A DNA stretch of 64,000 bases from Agromyces sp. H17E-10 (GCF_022919715.1 NZ_CP095042.1:1612001-1676000); one strand, 5' to 3'; counted from the first letter of the stretch, positions 49,731 through 58,688 are shown. Notes: generated from the sequence alone by a model not told the origin. A program made the numbers and translations.

Positions 49731-51293
49731 TCACTTCAACGAGAAGTACGTGACCGTGCCGCCGCCCGAGGCGAGTGCCTCGTCGACGTCCCAGTAGTCG
49801 GCGTCCTTCGTGTGACCGCCGACCCAGATGCGGGTCGTGCCGCCCGAGTGCTCGACGCGCGTGACGACGGCGGTGTGGTCGCGGTCGCCCGAGGCATCCC
49901 AGTCGAACTGGGCGATGTCGCCGACCTTGACGAGGCCGCGCTGGGAGTCGTCGAGCGGGGTCGCGCGATCGGGGCGTCCGAGCAGGTAGTCGCGCAGTGC
50001 GGTCGAGCTGCCCCAGCTGGGCGACATGGCGCCCGTGGCACGGTCGTAGTACCAGCCGTCGTCCATCTTCCAGCCGCGGGCGACGAGCGACTGGCTCGTG
50101 AAGTTCGCGCAGTCGACCCCGCTCAGCACGGTGTACTCGGCGGTGTTGTAGTCGCTCCAGTGCGCGAGCACGTAGCCGACCTGCGCATCGATGCGCGCGT
50201 CGGACGTGTAGTCGAGGGTGAGCACGGTCGGCACCTCGGTCGTCGATGCCGCGGTGATGCCGGCCAGGTCGCTCGTCGACGACGTCGGCACCTCGACGCC
50301 GGCCGCGACCGACGCGGCGGGCGTCTCGACGGGCACGGGGTTGCCCGCGGCGTCGGTGAAGCTCACCTCGGCGTCGCCGATCGACTGCGCCGAGGTCGCC
50401 GGAACGGTGAACGTCACGGTTCCCTCGTCGGCCGAGACGATCGGCGCGGCGACACCCGCGACCGTCACAGAGCCGACCTGGTCGAGGCCGTCGCCCGTGA
50501 CCGAGACCTGCGTGCCGCCCGTGAACGGAACGGCGGCCGTCGAGAGGCCGCCCGTGATCGTCGGCCCGTCGTCGACCGCCGCTGCCGTCGAGACGATCTC
50601 GTCGCGGGCGGCGGCCGCCCGCGAGTCGGCCGCCGATGCGCCGGTCGCGTCCGACCGCGTCGCCCCGATCGCGGTGACGGCCGAGGCGGCGCCGTCGGGC
50701 GCGAACGCGGATGCGACCGCACCGAACGCGGTCACGCCGAGCAGCGCGGTCGTGGCGCCGAGCGCGACGAGCCGCCGGGCACCGCTCGACGGGCGCCGGT
50801 TACGTGCGTGGTCGGCGCGATGCCGCGGGTGATGCGACCCGGGCTCGTCGGATGCCGGGGCGGAGACGGGTCCGTGGGCATCGACGTCCGTGCGACGGGA
50901 CTCCGGCGGGCCCGGGTTCGGGGGAACTGAACCCGGGCCCTGCGGAGTCCCGTCGTCGGGGGACGTCGTTTCGAGCGCTGCGACGCCACGGCCGGGCTTC
51001 GCGGCGACGAAGCCGCGACGCGCCCGTGCCGGGCGGGAGGGCTCGGCCGGATCGGGCTCGGCCGAGTCCTCCCGGGTGCCGGCCGGTTCCAGCGCTTCCG
51101 TCGTGTGCCCCAACGAGGCTCCCTCGCCCGTGCCGTCGACCAGGGCCTCCGCGCCTTCGGCGAGGAGTGCGGGGTCGATCGCGCCCGGCGCACGGAACGT
51201 CGTGCGTCGGCGCTGCGGCATGGGGGCAGGCGGGTTCTTGGAGATTCGTTTGAACACGGGGAAGGTGGTTCCGGTCGGCGTTTCGGGGGACAC
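49731..51293 (-). CDS. Secreted amidase-domain protein with IPT/TIG-like module
   Basis: Predicted cell-surface protein, 520 aa. A long basic/Pro-rich N-terminus of about 170 residues precedes a membrane/signal segment (LVALGATTALLGVTAFGAVA). Residues about 240-320 form an IPT/TIG-like Ig fold (FTGGTQVSVTGDGLDQVGSV). The C-terminal 180 residues match the putative amidase domain (Amidase_6) with catalytic Cys in SGVDCANFTSQSL, and HTAVVTRVE and GGHTKDADYW near the end. It may cleave peptidoglycan peptides; substrate unverified. GTG start with GAGG upstream. The N-terminal extension is unusually long for a secreted protein. Confidence 0.82.
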   Translation of the reverse strand: MSPETPTGTTFPVFKRISKNPPAPMPQRRRTTFRAPGAIDPALLAEGAEALVDGTGEGASLGHTTEALEPAGTREDSAEPDPAEPSRPARARRGFVAAKPGRGVAALETTSPDDGTPQGPGSVPPNPGPPESRRTDVDAHGPVSAPASDEPGSHHPRHRADHARNRRPSSGARRLVALGATTALLGVTAFGAVASAFAPDGAASAVTAIGATRSDATGASAADSRAAAARDEIVSTAAAVDDGPTITGGLSTAAVPFTGGTQVSVTGDGLDQVGSVTVAGVAAPIVSADEGTVTFTVPATSAQSIGDAEVSFTDAAGNPVPVETPAASVAAGVEVPTSSTSDLAGITAASTTEVPTVLTLDYTSDARIDAQVGYVLAHWSDYNTAEYTVLSGVDCANFTSQSLVARGWKMDDGWYYDRATGAMSPSWGSSTALRDYLLGRPDRATPLDDSQRGLVKVGDIAQFDWDASGDRDHTAVVTRVEHSGGTTRIWVGGHTKDADYWDVDEALASGGGTVTYFSLK

Positions 51294-51297
51294 GAAA

Positions 51298-51342
51298 CCT
51301 CACCACGCGATTTTGTGAGGAACCCTCCCAAACTCTGGGAGG
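51298..51342. repeat. Two hairpins in the promoter region of the amidase gene
   Basis: CCTCAC (51298-51303) pairs with GTGAGG (51315-51320), and CCTCCCA (51324-51330) with TGGGAGG (51336-51342, loop AACTC). They lie just upstream of the amidase start on the minus strand, possibly an operator or a leader structure controlling translation. Confidence 0.4.
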
Positions 51343-51407
51343 AGGATGAGAGCGATCTCAGAGAACGCTGCGTCCCGCTCCCGCACGACGGCGGCGCAGC
51401 CGCGAAC

Positions 51408-52694
51408 TCAGGCCGGGCGACGGCGAGCCGAGCGCACGCCCATGACGACGAGCGGCAGCAGCACGAGCATCGCCACGAGGCACACGCCGGCGAACCCGCC
51501 GAAGCCCAGCACGAACCCGCTCAGCGCTGCCGCGATCGCCGCCGCGAGGTTCATCGACGCGTCAGTCGCGCCCTGCAGCGGCACGCGGATCGACGGGTCG
51601 ACCGCATCGGTCACGAGCGTCGAGCCGCCGATGAGCCCGCACGACCAGCCCAGCCCGAGCAGGCCGAGCGCGAGCGGCACGAGCAGCATGTCGTCGGCCG
51701 GCGCGAGGATGCCGATCAGCGTCGCGAGCGCGAGGATGCCGATGCCGATGAAGATCACGCGCTCCGACCCGATGCGGTCGGCGAGCCAGCCGACGAGCGG
51801 GCTCGCCCCGTACATGCCGAGGATGTGGATGCTGATCACGACGCCCACGAGCGACAGCGAGAGCCCGTGCGCCATCATGTGCACGGGCGTCATGACCATG
51901 ACCCCGACCATGACCGTGTGCGAGCAGACGATCGCGAAGATCGCGAACAGCGCGCGCGGATTGCGCGACGCGATGCGCATGGCCTGCCACGATCCGATCC
52001 GCGCCGATGAACGGGATGCCCCGGCCGCGGCATCCCCGGCGAGGTGGCCGGCCGGCGGCAGTCGCAGCAGTGCCGCCACAAGCAGTGTCGAGAACGCGAA
52101 AGCCGCCCCCGAGAACAGGAACGGCCCGACGAGCGCGGGCAGTCCGATCGCCTGGCCGACCGTGTCGCCCAGGTCGGAGAGCAGGGGCCCCGCGACCGAG
52201 CCGAGCGTCGTCGCCCAGAGCACGAGCGACATCGAGCGCGCCTCGAAGCCGGGCGCGGCGACCTCGGTCGCCGCGAACCGCGCCTGCAGGCCGGCGGCCG
52301 TTCCGGCCCCGAACGCCATGAGCCCGAGGAACACGAGCGGCACGAATCCGCTGACCGCCGCGGCGATGACGAGCAGGGCGCCGAGGCATCCGAGCGCATA
52401 GCCGGTCGCGAGCGCGACGTGACGCCCGCGTCGCACGGCGAGCTTCGCGAGCGGGATGGCCGTGAGCGCCGCGCCGAGCACGCTCGACGACTGGGCGAAG
52501 CCGGCGAACGCGACAACGCCCGTCAGCTCGTCGACAAGGAGCGCGGCGACCGCGATGCCGGAGGCGACGCCGACGCCCGCGAGCAGCTGGTTGACGATGA
52601 GCACCGTGAGCGAGAGCCCGCGGTGCGGTACGGCGGGGACGGGCTGGGGCGCGGCCGGCGTCGGCGCGTCGGGCGAGCTCGCCGCCTCGGTCAT
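51408..52694 (-). CDS. MFS transporter (12-helix)
   Basis: Membrane carrier of 428 aa with twelve helices. Motif A-like loop PLAKLAVRRGRHVALATGY and its weak second-half counterpart GWLADRIGSERVIFIGIGI are present. The subgroup (BSD/exporter-like) has no clear substrate. ATG at 52694 overlaps the stop of the VanY-like gene by 4 nt, so the two are cotranslated; the functional link, if any, is unclear. Confidence 0.85.
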   Translation of the reverse strand: MTEAASSPDAPTPAAPQPVPAVPHRGLSLTVLIVNQLLAGVGVASGIAVAALLVDELTGVVAFAGFAQSSSVLGAALTAIPLAKLAVRRGRHVALATGYALGCLGALLVIAAAVSGFVPLVFLGLMAFGAGTAAGLQARFAATEVAAPGFEARSMSLVLWATTLGSVAGPLLSDLGDTVGQAIGLPALVGPFLFSGAAFAFSTLLVAALLRLPPAGHLAGDAAAGASRSSARIGSWQAMRIASRNPRALFAIFAIVCSHTVMVGVMVMTPVHMMAHGLSLSLVGVVISIHILGMYGASPLVGWLADRIGSERVIFIGIGILALATLIGILAPADDMLLVPLALGLLGLGWSCGLIGGSTLVTDAVDPSIRVPLQGATDASMNLAAAIAAALSGFVLGFGGFAGVCLVAMLVLLPLVVMGVRSARRRPA

Positions 52695-53500
52695 TGCGCG
52701 GCGCCGCCGGGCACGCCGAAGAACTCCTCGAGGGTCGTGATGCCCCTCTCGTGCATCTCGGTCGCGAGCGGCACGCCGACGTAGCGGAAGTGCCACGACT
52801 CGTGCGGGTAGCCCGTGACCTCGACCTTATCGGCCGGGTAGCGCAGGATGAACCCGAACCGGTAGGCGTTGGCCCGCACCCACTCGCCCTCGGCGCTGTC
52901 GTCCATGCACTCGAACGTGCAGCCGCCCTCGGTGCCGATGTCCATCGCGAGGCCGGTCTGGTGCTCGGAGTGCCCCGGCGGCGCCGTCGTCGGGTCGCTG
53001 CCGTCGCCGTAGAGCTCGACCTGCGTGTCGTAGCTGCGGTAGGCGCTGTTCGAGGCCAGGTAGAAGTCGGCCTCGTCGGCCGCGGCGGCGAACATCGCGA
53101 CGACCGCGTCGGACGCCTCCTGCCGCATCTCGGGCACCCAGGTGTGCGCGACGGGCACCTCGACGAGGTCGGCGGGCACGTAGTCCTGCGGGTTCAGCGG
53201 GCGCACCTGGTTGACGACGACCCAGATGCTCGCCGGGTCGTCGAGCGAATAGGCGGTCTTGTCGAAGGTGTCGACCGTCGCGGGCGGCGGAGCGGTCGGC
53301 GGTGCCGGTCGCGGGGTCGGGCTGTTCGAACCGGATGCCTCGGGGCCCGCGCCCGACGCACCCCCGGGGGTCGCTCCGGCGACCGCGCCGACAACGACCA
53401 CGCTGATCGCCACGAGGACGGCGATGAGCACGAGCGCAACCGTCATGCGACGTCGCTGCACCTCGTCGCTGACGGCGGGGGGACCTTCGGGCTCTGGCAC
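52691..53500 (-). CDS. VanY-like D-alanyl-D-alanine carboxypeptidase
   Basis: Membrane-anchored zinc D,D-carboxypeptidase of 269 aa that trims peptidoglycan stem peptides. One N-terminal helix and a Pro/Ser/Thr linker (about 45-75) precede the peptidase M15B domain with zinc ligands in GHSEHQTGLAMDIG (His and Asp) and ESWHFRYVG (Glu and His), plus SAYRSYDTQ. Two Cys in GGCTFECMDD may form a disulfide. The GTG start has TAGACT 6 nt upstream, suggesting a leaderless mRNA. Confidence 0.92.
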   Translation of the reverse strand: MPEPEGPPAVSDEVQRRRMTVALVLIAVLVAISVVVVGAVAGATPGGASGAGPEASGSNSPTPRPAPPTAPPPATVDTFDKTAYSLDDPASIWVVVNQVRPLNPQDYVPADLVEVPVAHTWVPEMRQEASDAVVAMFAAAADEADFYLASNSAYRSYDTQVELYGDGSDPTTAPPGHSEHQTGLAMDIGTEGGCTFECMDDSAEGEWVRANAYRFGFILRYPADKVEVTGYPHESWHFRYVGVPLATEMHERGITTLEEFFGVPGGAAQ

Positions 53501-53506
53501 CCGTCG

Positions 53507-53512
53507 AGTCTA
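53507..53512 (-). promoter_or_regulatory. -10 box for leaderless VanY-like gene
   Basis: TAGACT on the minus strand, 6 nt before the GTG at 53500. Confidence 0.55.
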
Positions 53513-53544
53513 CGCGGGGTCGCCGACCGTTCTCCGAGCGCCTG

Positions 53545-53637
53545 TGAGAGCGCTCTCTTGACATCTTTCAAATGGCGTCGTAGAGTCACCTCTCGAATAT
53601 GTGAGAGCGCTCTCACAATCGGGTGAGAGCGCTCTCT
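53545..53637 (+). promoter_or_regulatory. Promoter and three CebR-type operators of the beta-glucoside operon
   Basis: A strong housekeeping promoter, TTGACA (53558-53563), 17 nt, TAGAGT (53581-53586), is flanked by three palindromes TGAGAGCGCTCT(C)(A/T): O1 53545-53558 overlapping the -35, O2 53602-53615 (perfect) and O3 53624-53637 downstream of the start. They match the LacI-family CebR box (TGGGAGCGCTCCCA in Streptomyces) and should bind the CebR-like protein encoded at the end of the operon. Confidence 0.88.
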
Positions 53638-53686
53638 GATTCCTGCATCATCATCCCCAATCGACCACGCACACAAAGGAGTGACC

Positions 53687-55009
53687 GTGAAGCTCTCACG
53701 ACGCACCCGCGGCGCCGTCGCCATCGCCGGCGCGGCATCGATCGCCTTGCTCGCCACAGCCTGTTCCACCGGCGGCGGCGACACGACCGGCGACGGCGAG
53801 GACATCACCCTCACCGTCACCACGTTCGGCACCCAGGGCCTCGAGGGCCTGTACGAGCAGTACGAGGCCGACCACCCCGGCATCACCATCAAGGCCACGA
53901 ACATCGACACGGGCGGCAACGCCCTCACCGACTGGCAGACCAAGCAGGCCGCCGGCGCCGGGCTCCCCGACGTGCAGGCCGTCGAGGAGGGCTGGCTCTC
54001 GAAGGTCATGCAGGTGAGCGACTCGTTCACCGACCTGCGCGACTACGGTGCCGACGACCTCAGCGACCAGTGGGTCGACTGGAAGGTGAAGCAGGCCACC
54101 GACGCCGACGGCCGCATCATCGGCTACGGCACCGACATCGGCCCCGAGGGCCTCTGCTACAACGGCAAGCTCTTCGAGGAGGCCGGCCTGCCGAGCGACC
54201 GCGAGGGCGTCGCAGCCCTGTTCGGCGGCGAGGATGCCTCGTGGGAGAAGTTCTTCGAGGTCGGCAAGGCCTACCACGACAAGACCGGCAAGGCGTTCTA
54301 CGACCAGTCGGGCTTCGTCTGGAACTCGATGGTGAACCAGCTGCCCGAGGGCTACTACACCGCCGACGGCGAGCTCAACGTCGAGGGCAACAAGGAGCTC
54401 GAGGCGCGCTGGGCGCTGCTCGCGCAGGGCGCGGCCGACGGCCTCTCGTCGAACCAGACCCAGTGGGACTGGGGCGGCGGCAAGGCGTTCACCGACGGCT
54501 CGTTCGCGACCTTCGTCTGCCCGGGCTGGATGCTCGGCGTCGTGAAGGGCCAGGTCGAGGCCGCCGGCGGCGACGCCACCACGGGCTGGGACTTCGCCGA
54601 CGTCTTCCCCGGCGGCGCGGCCAACTGGGGCGGTGCGTTCCTGACGGTGCCCACCACCTCGAAGCACCCGAAGGAGGCGGCCGAGCTCGCCGAGTACCTG
54701 ACGAACGCGCAGTCGCAGGTCGCCGCGTTCCAGGCGGCCGGCACGTTCCCCTCGAACGTCGAGGCGCAGTCCGACGCGGGCGTGACCGGTGAGAGCGAGC
54801 TGACCGCGTTCTTCAACGACGCCCCGATCGGCGAGATCCTCGGCTCGCGTGCCGAGGGCGTCGTCGCCCAGTACAAGGGACCGGACGACTCGGTCATCCA
54901 GGAGCAGGTCTTCGGACCGTCGATCCAGGAGCTCGACTCGGGCAAGGCCGACGGCCCGACCGCGTGGCAGCACGCGCTCGACCTCCTCGACCAGCTGGTC
55001 CAGCAGTAG
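53687..55009 (+). CDS. CebE-like beta-glucoside-binding lipoprotein
   Basis: Solute-binding lipoprotein of 440 aa: Arg-rich n-region, hydrophobic core, lipobox ATAC (Cys26), then a Gly/Asp linker. The mature SBP_bac_1 domain contains LEGLYEQYEADHPGITIKAT, GLPDVQAVEEGWLS and FATFVCPGWMLGVV. The GTG at 53687 is preferred to the GTG at 53681 because AAAGGAG is then correctly spaced. Cellobiose or a related beta-glucoside is inferred as ligand from the downstream GH1 enzyme and CebR operators. Confidence 0.9.
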   Translation: MKLSRRTRGAVAIAGAASIALLATACSTGGGDTTGDGEDITLTVTTFGTQGLEGLYEQYEADHPGITIKATNIDTGGNALTDWQTKQAAGAGLPDVQAVEEGWLSKVMQVSDSFTDLRDYGADDLSDQWVDWKVKQATDADGRIIGYGTDIGPEGLCYNGKLFEEAGLPSDREGVAALFGGEDASWEKFFEVGKAYHDKTGKAFYDQSGFVWNSMVNQLPEGYYTADGELNVEGNKELEARWALLAQGAADGLSSNQTQWDWGGGKAFTDGSFATFVCPGWMLGVVKGQVEAAGGDATTGWDFADVFPGGAANWGGAFLTVPTTSKHPKEAAELAEYLTNAQSQVAAFQAAGTFPSNVEAQSDAGVTGESELTAFFNDAPIGEILGSRAEGVVAQYKGPDDSVIQEQVFGPSIQELDSGKADGPTAWQHALDLLDQLVQQ

Positions 55010-55028
55010 TCCGACCAGTGCGGTGAAC

Positions 55029-55065
55029 GCGGGCCCTTCGGAACGAACCGCTCCGAAGGGCCCGC
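55029..55065 (+). other. Intercistronic hairpin between binding protein and permease genes
   Basis: Perfect 14-bp arms GCGGGCCCTTCGGA and TCCGAAGGGCCCGC around a 9-nt loop, with no T-run. Such hairpins commonly protect the upstream binding-protein mRNA or attenuate read-through so that binding protein exceeds permease. Confidence 0.7.
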
Positions 55066-55084
55066 ATCACGAGAGGAACCCCCA

Positions 55085-56260
55085 ATGACTTCGACCATCA
55101 CGCCGCCGACGGAGGCGGCATCCCCCACGCCGTCGGGCAGTGCGAAGCGCGACCGCGCCCGCACCGCACCCCGCACCCCGCTCACGACCCGGCAGCGGCT
55201 CAACCGCTGGGACGTGCGGTACTCGCCCTACCTCTACATCGCGCCGTTCTTCGTGCTGTTCGGACTCGTCGGACTCTTCCCGCTCGGCTACACCTTCGTG
55301 GTGTCGCTCAACGACTGGAACCTGCTCACCGGCCCCGGCGAGTGGATCGGCCTCCAGAACTTCACCGACGAGCTCACCGACCCGCTGTTCTGGAACTCGC
55401 TGTTCAACACGTTCAGCATCTTCCTGCTGTCGGCCGTGCCGCAGCTCATCGCCGCGATCGTCATCGCGGCGGTGCTCGACCAGAACATCCGCGCCAAGAC
55501 CTTCTGGCGGCTGTCGGTCATCCTCCCCTACGTCGTGACGCCCGTCGCGGTCGCCCTCATCTTCAGCAACGTCTTCGGCGAGAAGTACGGGCTCATCAAC
55601 AACCTGCTCACGACGCTCGGCGCCGATCCCGTGATGTGGAAGACCGAGACCCTGCCGAGCCACATCGCCATCGCGACCATGGTCAACTGGCGCTGGACGG
55701 GCTACAACGCCCTCATCCTGCTCGCCGCGATGCAGGCCGTGCCGAAGGACATCCACGAGGCCGCCGCGATCGACGGCGCCGGCGCCGTGCGACGCTTCTT
55801 CTCGGTCACGATCCCGAGCATCAAGCCCACGATCGTCTTCGTCGTCATCACGGCGACCATCGGCGGCCTGCAGATCTTCACCGAGCCCAAGCTCTTCAAC
55901 GCGACGAGCTCGATCCCCGGCGGACCGCAACGGCAGTACCAGACGACCGTGCTGTACCTCTGGGACCTCGCGTTCAACCGGCAGGACTTCGGCAAGGCCT
56001 CCGCCGTCGCGTGGATCCTCTTCCTCATCATCGTCGCGATCGGCCTCGTGAACTTCTGGCTCTCGCGACGCATCGCCGGAGCCGAGGCGAAGAGTGCGAA
56101 GCGCCGCACCCGACGCCGGCTCGACGCCCATGCCGCGACTCGGGCCGGGGCATCCCTCGCCGCCGTGCCCGGAGCCGGGGGCGTGACCGGGGCCATGGTG
56201 GCCGAACCCACACTCGACGACGACAGCCTCGAGGAACCCAGCAGGGAGGACCGCGCATGA
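55085..56260 (+). CDS. CebF-like sugar ABC permease (MalF type)
   Basis: A 391-aa permease with six or more membrane helices after a Pro/Thr-rich N-terminus. The EAA loop is HEAAAIDGAGAVRRFFSVTIP. A hydrophilic C-terminal extension of about 65 residues, Arg/Ala-rich then acidic, follows the last helix, longer than usual. ATG with GAGAGGA upstream. Its stop overlaps the next permease start (ATGA). Confidence 0.92.
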   Translation: MTSTITPPTEAASPTPSGSAKRDRARTAPRTPLTTRQRLNRWDVRYSPYLYIAPFFVLFGLVGLFPLGYTFVVSLNDWNLLTGPGEWIGLQNFTDELTDPLFWNSLFNTFSIFLLSAVPQLIAAIVIAAVLDQNIRAKTFWRLSVILPYVVTPVAVALIFSNVFGEKYGLINNLLTTLGADPVMWKTETLPSHIAIATMVNWRWTGYNALILLAAMQAVPKDIHEAAAIDGAGAVRRFFSVTIPSIKPTIVFVVITATIGGLQIFTEPKLFNATSSIPGGPQRQYQTTVLYLWDLAFNRQDFGKASAVAWILFLIIVAIGLVNFWLSRRIAGAEAKSAKRRTRRRLDAHAATRAGASLAAVPGAGGVTGAMVAEPTLDDDSLEEPSREDRA

Positions 56261-57180
56261 CCGCCACGAAGGCCGTCGTCACGAGCGGCGCGACGGGCGG
56301 CCGCGGCCGCGGTCGCGACCTCGCCCCGTCACGGCACGACGCACCCCGCCGCCGAGCGCTCGGCATCGAGCGACGCCCCGGCTGGCTCACCTACACGCTG
56401 CTCGGCGTCTTCTTCGTCGCCGGCGCCTACCCGCTCTACTGGTCGTTCATCATCGGCTCGAGCGACAAGTCGGCGCTCACGAGCACCTGGCCGCCGCTGC
56501 TGCCTGGCGGCCAGTTCTGGACCAACGTCGGCGAGGTGCTCGACACGGTGCCGTTCTGGCTCGCGCTCGGCAACTCGATCATCGTCGCGAGCGTCATCAC
56601 GCTCTCGGTCGTGAGCTTCTCGACGCTCGCCGGGTACGCCTTCGCGAAGCTGCGGTTCCGCGGCCGCGAGGGGCTCATGGTGTTCGTCATCGCGACGCTC
56701 GCGGTGCCGACCCAGCTCGGCATCATCCCGCTGTTCATGCTCATGAAGCAGTTCGGCTGGACGGGCACCCTCGGCGCCGTGATCGTGCCGACCCTCGTGA
56801 CCGCGTTCGGCGTGTTCTTCATGCGGCAGTACCTGGTCGACGTCATCCCCGACGAACTCATCGAGGCGGCCCGCGTCGACGGGGCATCCATGATCAGCAC
56901 CTTCTGGCACGTCGGCGTGCCGGCGGCCCGTCCCGCGATGGCGATCCTCGGCCTGTTCACCTTCATGACGGCGTGGACCGACTACCTCTGGCCGCTGCTC
57001 GTCGTGCCGCAGAACCCGACCCTGCAGGTGGCGCTCAGCCAGCTGCAGTCGGCGCGGTACGTCGACTACTCGGTCGTGCTCGCGGGCGCGGTGCTCGCGA
57101 CGCTGCCGCTGCTGATTCTCTTCATCATCGCCGGCAAGCAACTCATTTCAGGGATCATGGCAGGAGCAGTCAAGGGATGA
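56257..57180 (+). CDS. CebG-like sugar ABC permease (MalG type)
   Basis: A 307-aa permease with six helices, partner of the preceding subunit. EAA loop IEAARVDGASMISTFWHVGVP; C-terminus ends ISGIMAGAVKG. A Gly/Arg-rich basic N-terminus of about 45 residues precedes helix 1. Starts at the ATGA overlap with the upstream gene. No ATPase is encoded here; a shared MsiK-like ATPase is expected elsewhere. Confidence 0.92.
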   Translation: MTATKAVVTSGATGGRGRGRDLAPSRHDAPRRRALGIERRPGWLTYTLLGVFFVAGAYPLYWSFIIGSSDKSALTSTWPPLLPGGQFWTNVGEVLDTVPFWLALGNSIIVASVITLSVVSFSTLAGYAFAKLRFRGREGLMVFVIATLAVPTQLGIIPLFMLMKQFGWTGTLGAVIVPTLVTAFGVFFMRQYLVDVIPDELIEAARVDGASMISTFWHVGVPAARPAMAILGLFTFMTAWTDYLWPLLVVPQNPTLQVALSQLQSARYVDYSVVLAGAVLATLPLLILFIIAGKQLISGIMAGAVKG

Positions 57181-57206
57181 CCATCGGAATTCGAGAGGAC
57201 CTCTCC

Positions 57207-58670
57207 ATGACCGACACGACGACGGATGCCGCGGGGCGGGCGTTCCCCGAGGCCTTCCTGTTCGGCGCGGCCACCGCGGCGTACCAGATCGAGGGCGCCG
57301 CCTTCGAAGACGGCCGCACCGCGTCGATCTGGGACGCATTCTGCCGGGTGCCGGGCGCCGTGGTGGGCGGCGACGACGGCGACGTCGCGTGCGACCACTA
57401 CCATCGCATGCCGCAGGACGTCGCGCTCATGTGCGAGCTCGGCCTGCAGACGTACCGGTTCTCGACCTCGTGGGCGCGCGTGCGGCCCGACGGCGGCGCG
57501 GTGAACCCGGCCGGCGTCGACTTCTACTCGCGTCTCGTCGACGAGCTGCTCGAAGCCGGCATCAAGCCGTGGCTCACGCTCTACCACTGGGACCTGCCGC
57601 AGGCGCTCCAGGAGCGCGGCGGCTGGACGGTGCGCGAGACGGCCGACCGGTTCACCGAGTACGCACTGTCGATGCACGACGCGCTCGGCGACCGGGTGAC
57701 CGCGTGGACGACCCTCAACGAGCCGTGGTGCGCCTCGTTCCTGTCATACACGGGCGGCGAGCACGCGCCCGGGCACCAGAGCATCGCCGAGGGGCTGCTC
57801 GCCTCGCATCACCTGCTGCTCGGCCACGGGCAGGTCGTGCGCGAGCTGCGGGCACGCGACGCCTCGCTCAGCCTGGGCATCACCCTCAACCACACCGTCG
57901 CCGACCCCGCCGACCCGACCGACCCGCGCGACCTCGATGCGGTGCGCCGGCTCGACGGGCAGTTCAACCGGTGGTTCCTCGACCCGCTGTTCCGCGGCAG
58001 CTACCCCGCCGACGTGGTCGAGGACATCAGGGCGGTGGATGCCGCGGCCGTCGAACGCTTCGAAGCCGCGGTCGCCCCCGGCGACCTCGAACTGATCTCG
58101 GCGCCGATCGACACGCTGGGCGTGAACTACTACCACGGCGACCTCGTGTCGGCGACCCCGCCCGCACCGGCCGACACGCCGGTCTCGAGCGGACCGGGCA
58201 ACACCCGCCCGACGCGCAGCCCCTACCCGGCGGCCCACGACCTGCACAACGTCGAACGGGGCCTGCCGCGCACCGCGCAGAACTGGGAGGTGCAGCCCGA
58301 GGGCCTCACCCGGCTCCTCCGCCGCATCTGGGACGAGTACGCCTCGTCGGCCGGGGTGTCGCTCTACGTCACCGAGAACGGCGCCGCCTACGACGACGAG
58401 CTCTCGCTCGATCTCGAGGGCGTCGCACGGGTCGACGACGTCGACCGCGAACGGTTCGTCGTCGCGCACCTCGCGGCCGTGCTCGACGCGATCGAGCAGG
58501 GCGTGCCGGTCGAGGGCTACTTCTACTGGTCGCTGCTCGACAACTTCGAGTGGGCCTGGGGCTACGCGAAGCGGTTCGGCATCGTGCGCGTCGACTACGA
58601 GACCCAGGAGCGCACCGTCAAGCGCAGCGGGCACGCGTATGCCCGCGTCATCCGAGACCGTTCACTGTGA
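57207..58670 (+). CDS. GH1 beta-glucosidase
   Basis: Cytoplasmic family 1 glycosidase of 487 aa. The N-terminal signature FPEAFLFGAATAAYQIEGA is present; acid/base Glu is in TTLNEPWCA and the nucleophile Glu in LYVTENGAAY; aglycone region YFYWSLLDNFEWAWGY is intact. It should hydrolyse imported cellobiose or other beta-glucosides to glucose. The ATG at 57207 has GAGAGGAC upstream; an ATG at 57177 overlapping the permease stop would add ten residues. The palindrome GAGAGGACCTCTC just before the start resembles a degenerate CebR box. Confidence 0.94.
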   Translation: MTDTTTDAAGRAFPEAFLFGAATAAYQIEGAAFEDGRTASIWDAFCRVPGAVVGGDDGDVACDHYHRMPQDVALMCELGLQTYRFSTSWARVRPDGGAVNPAGVDFYSRLVDELLEAGIKPWLTLYHWDLPQALQERGGWTVRETADRFTEYALSMHDALGDRVTAWTTLNEPWCASFLSYTGGEHAPGHQSIAEGLLASHHLLLGHGQVVRELRARDASLSLGITLNHTVADPADPTDPRDLDAVRRLDGQFNRWFLDPLFRGSYPADVVEDIRAVDAAAVERFEAAVAPGDLELISAPIDTLGVNYYHGDLVSATPPAPADTPVSSGPGNTRPTRSPYPAAHDLHNVERGLPRTAQNWEVQPEGLTRLLRRIWDEYASSAGVSLYVTENGAAYDDELSLDLEGVARVDDVDRERFVVAHLAAVLDAIEQGVPVEGYFYWSLLDNFEWAWGYAKRFGIVRVDYETQERTVKRSGHAYARVIRDRSL

Positions 58671-58676
58671 CCTGCC

Positions 58677-58682
58677 TAGACT
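58677..58682 (+). promoter_or_regulatory. -10 box for leaderless cebR-like gene
   Basis: TAGACT, 6 nt before the ATG at 58689, giving the regulator a promoter separate from the operon. Confidence 0.6.
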
Positions 58683-58688
58683 GACGAC

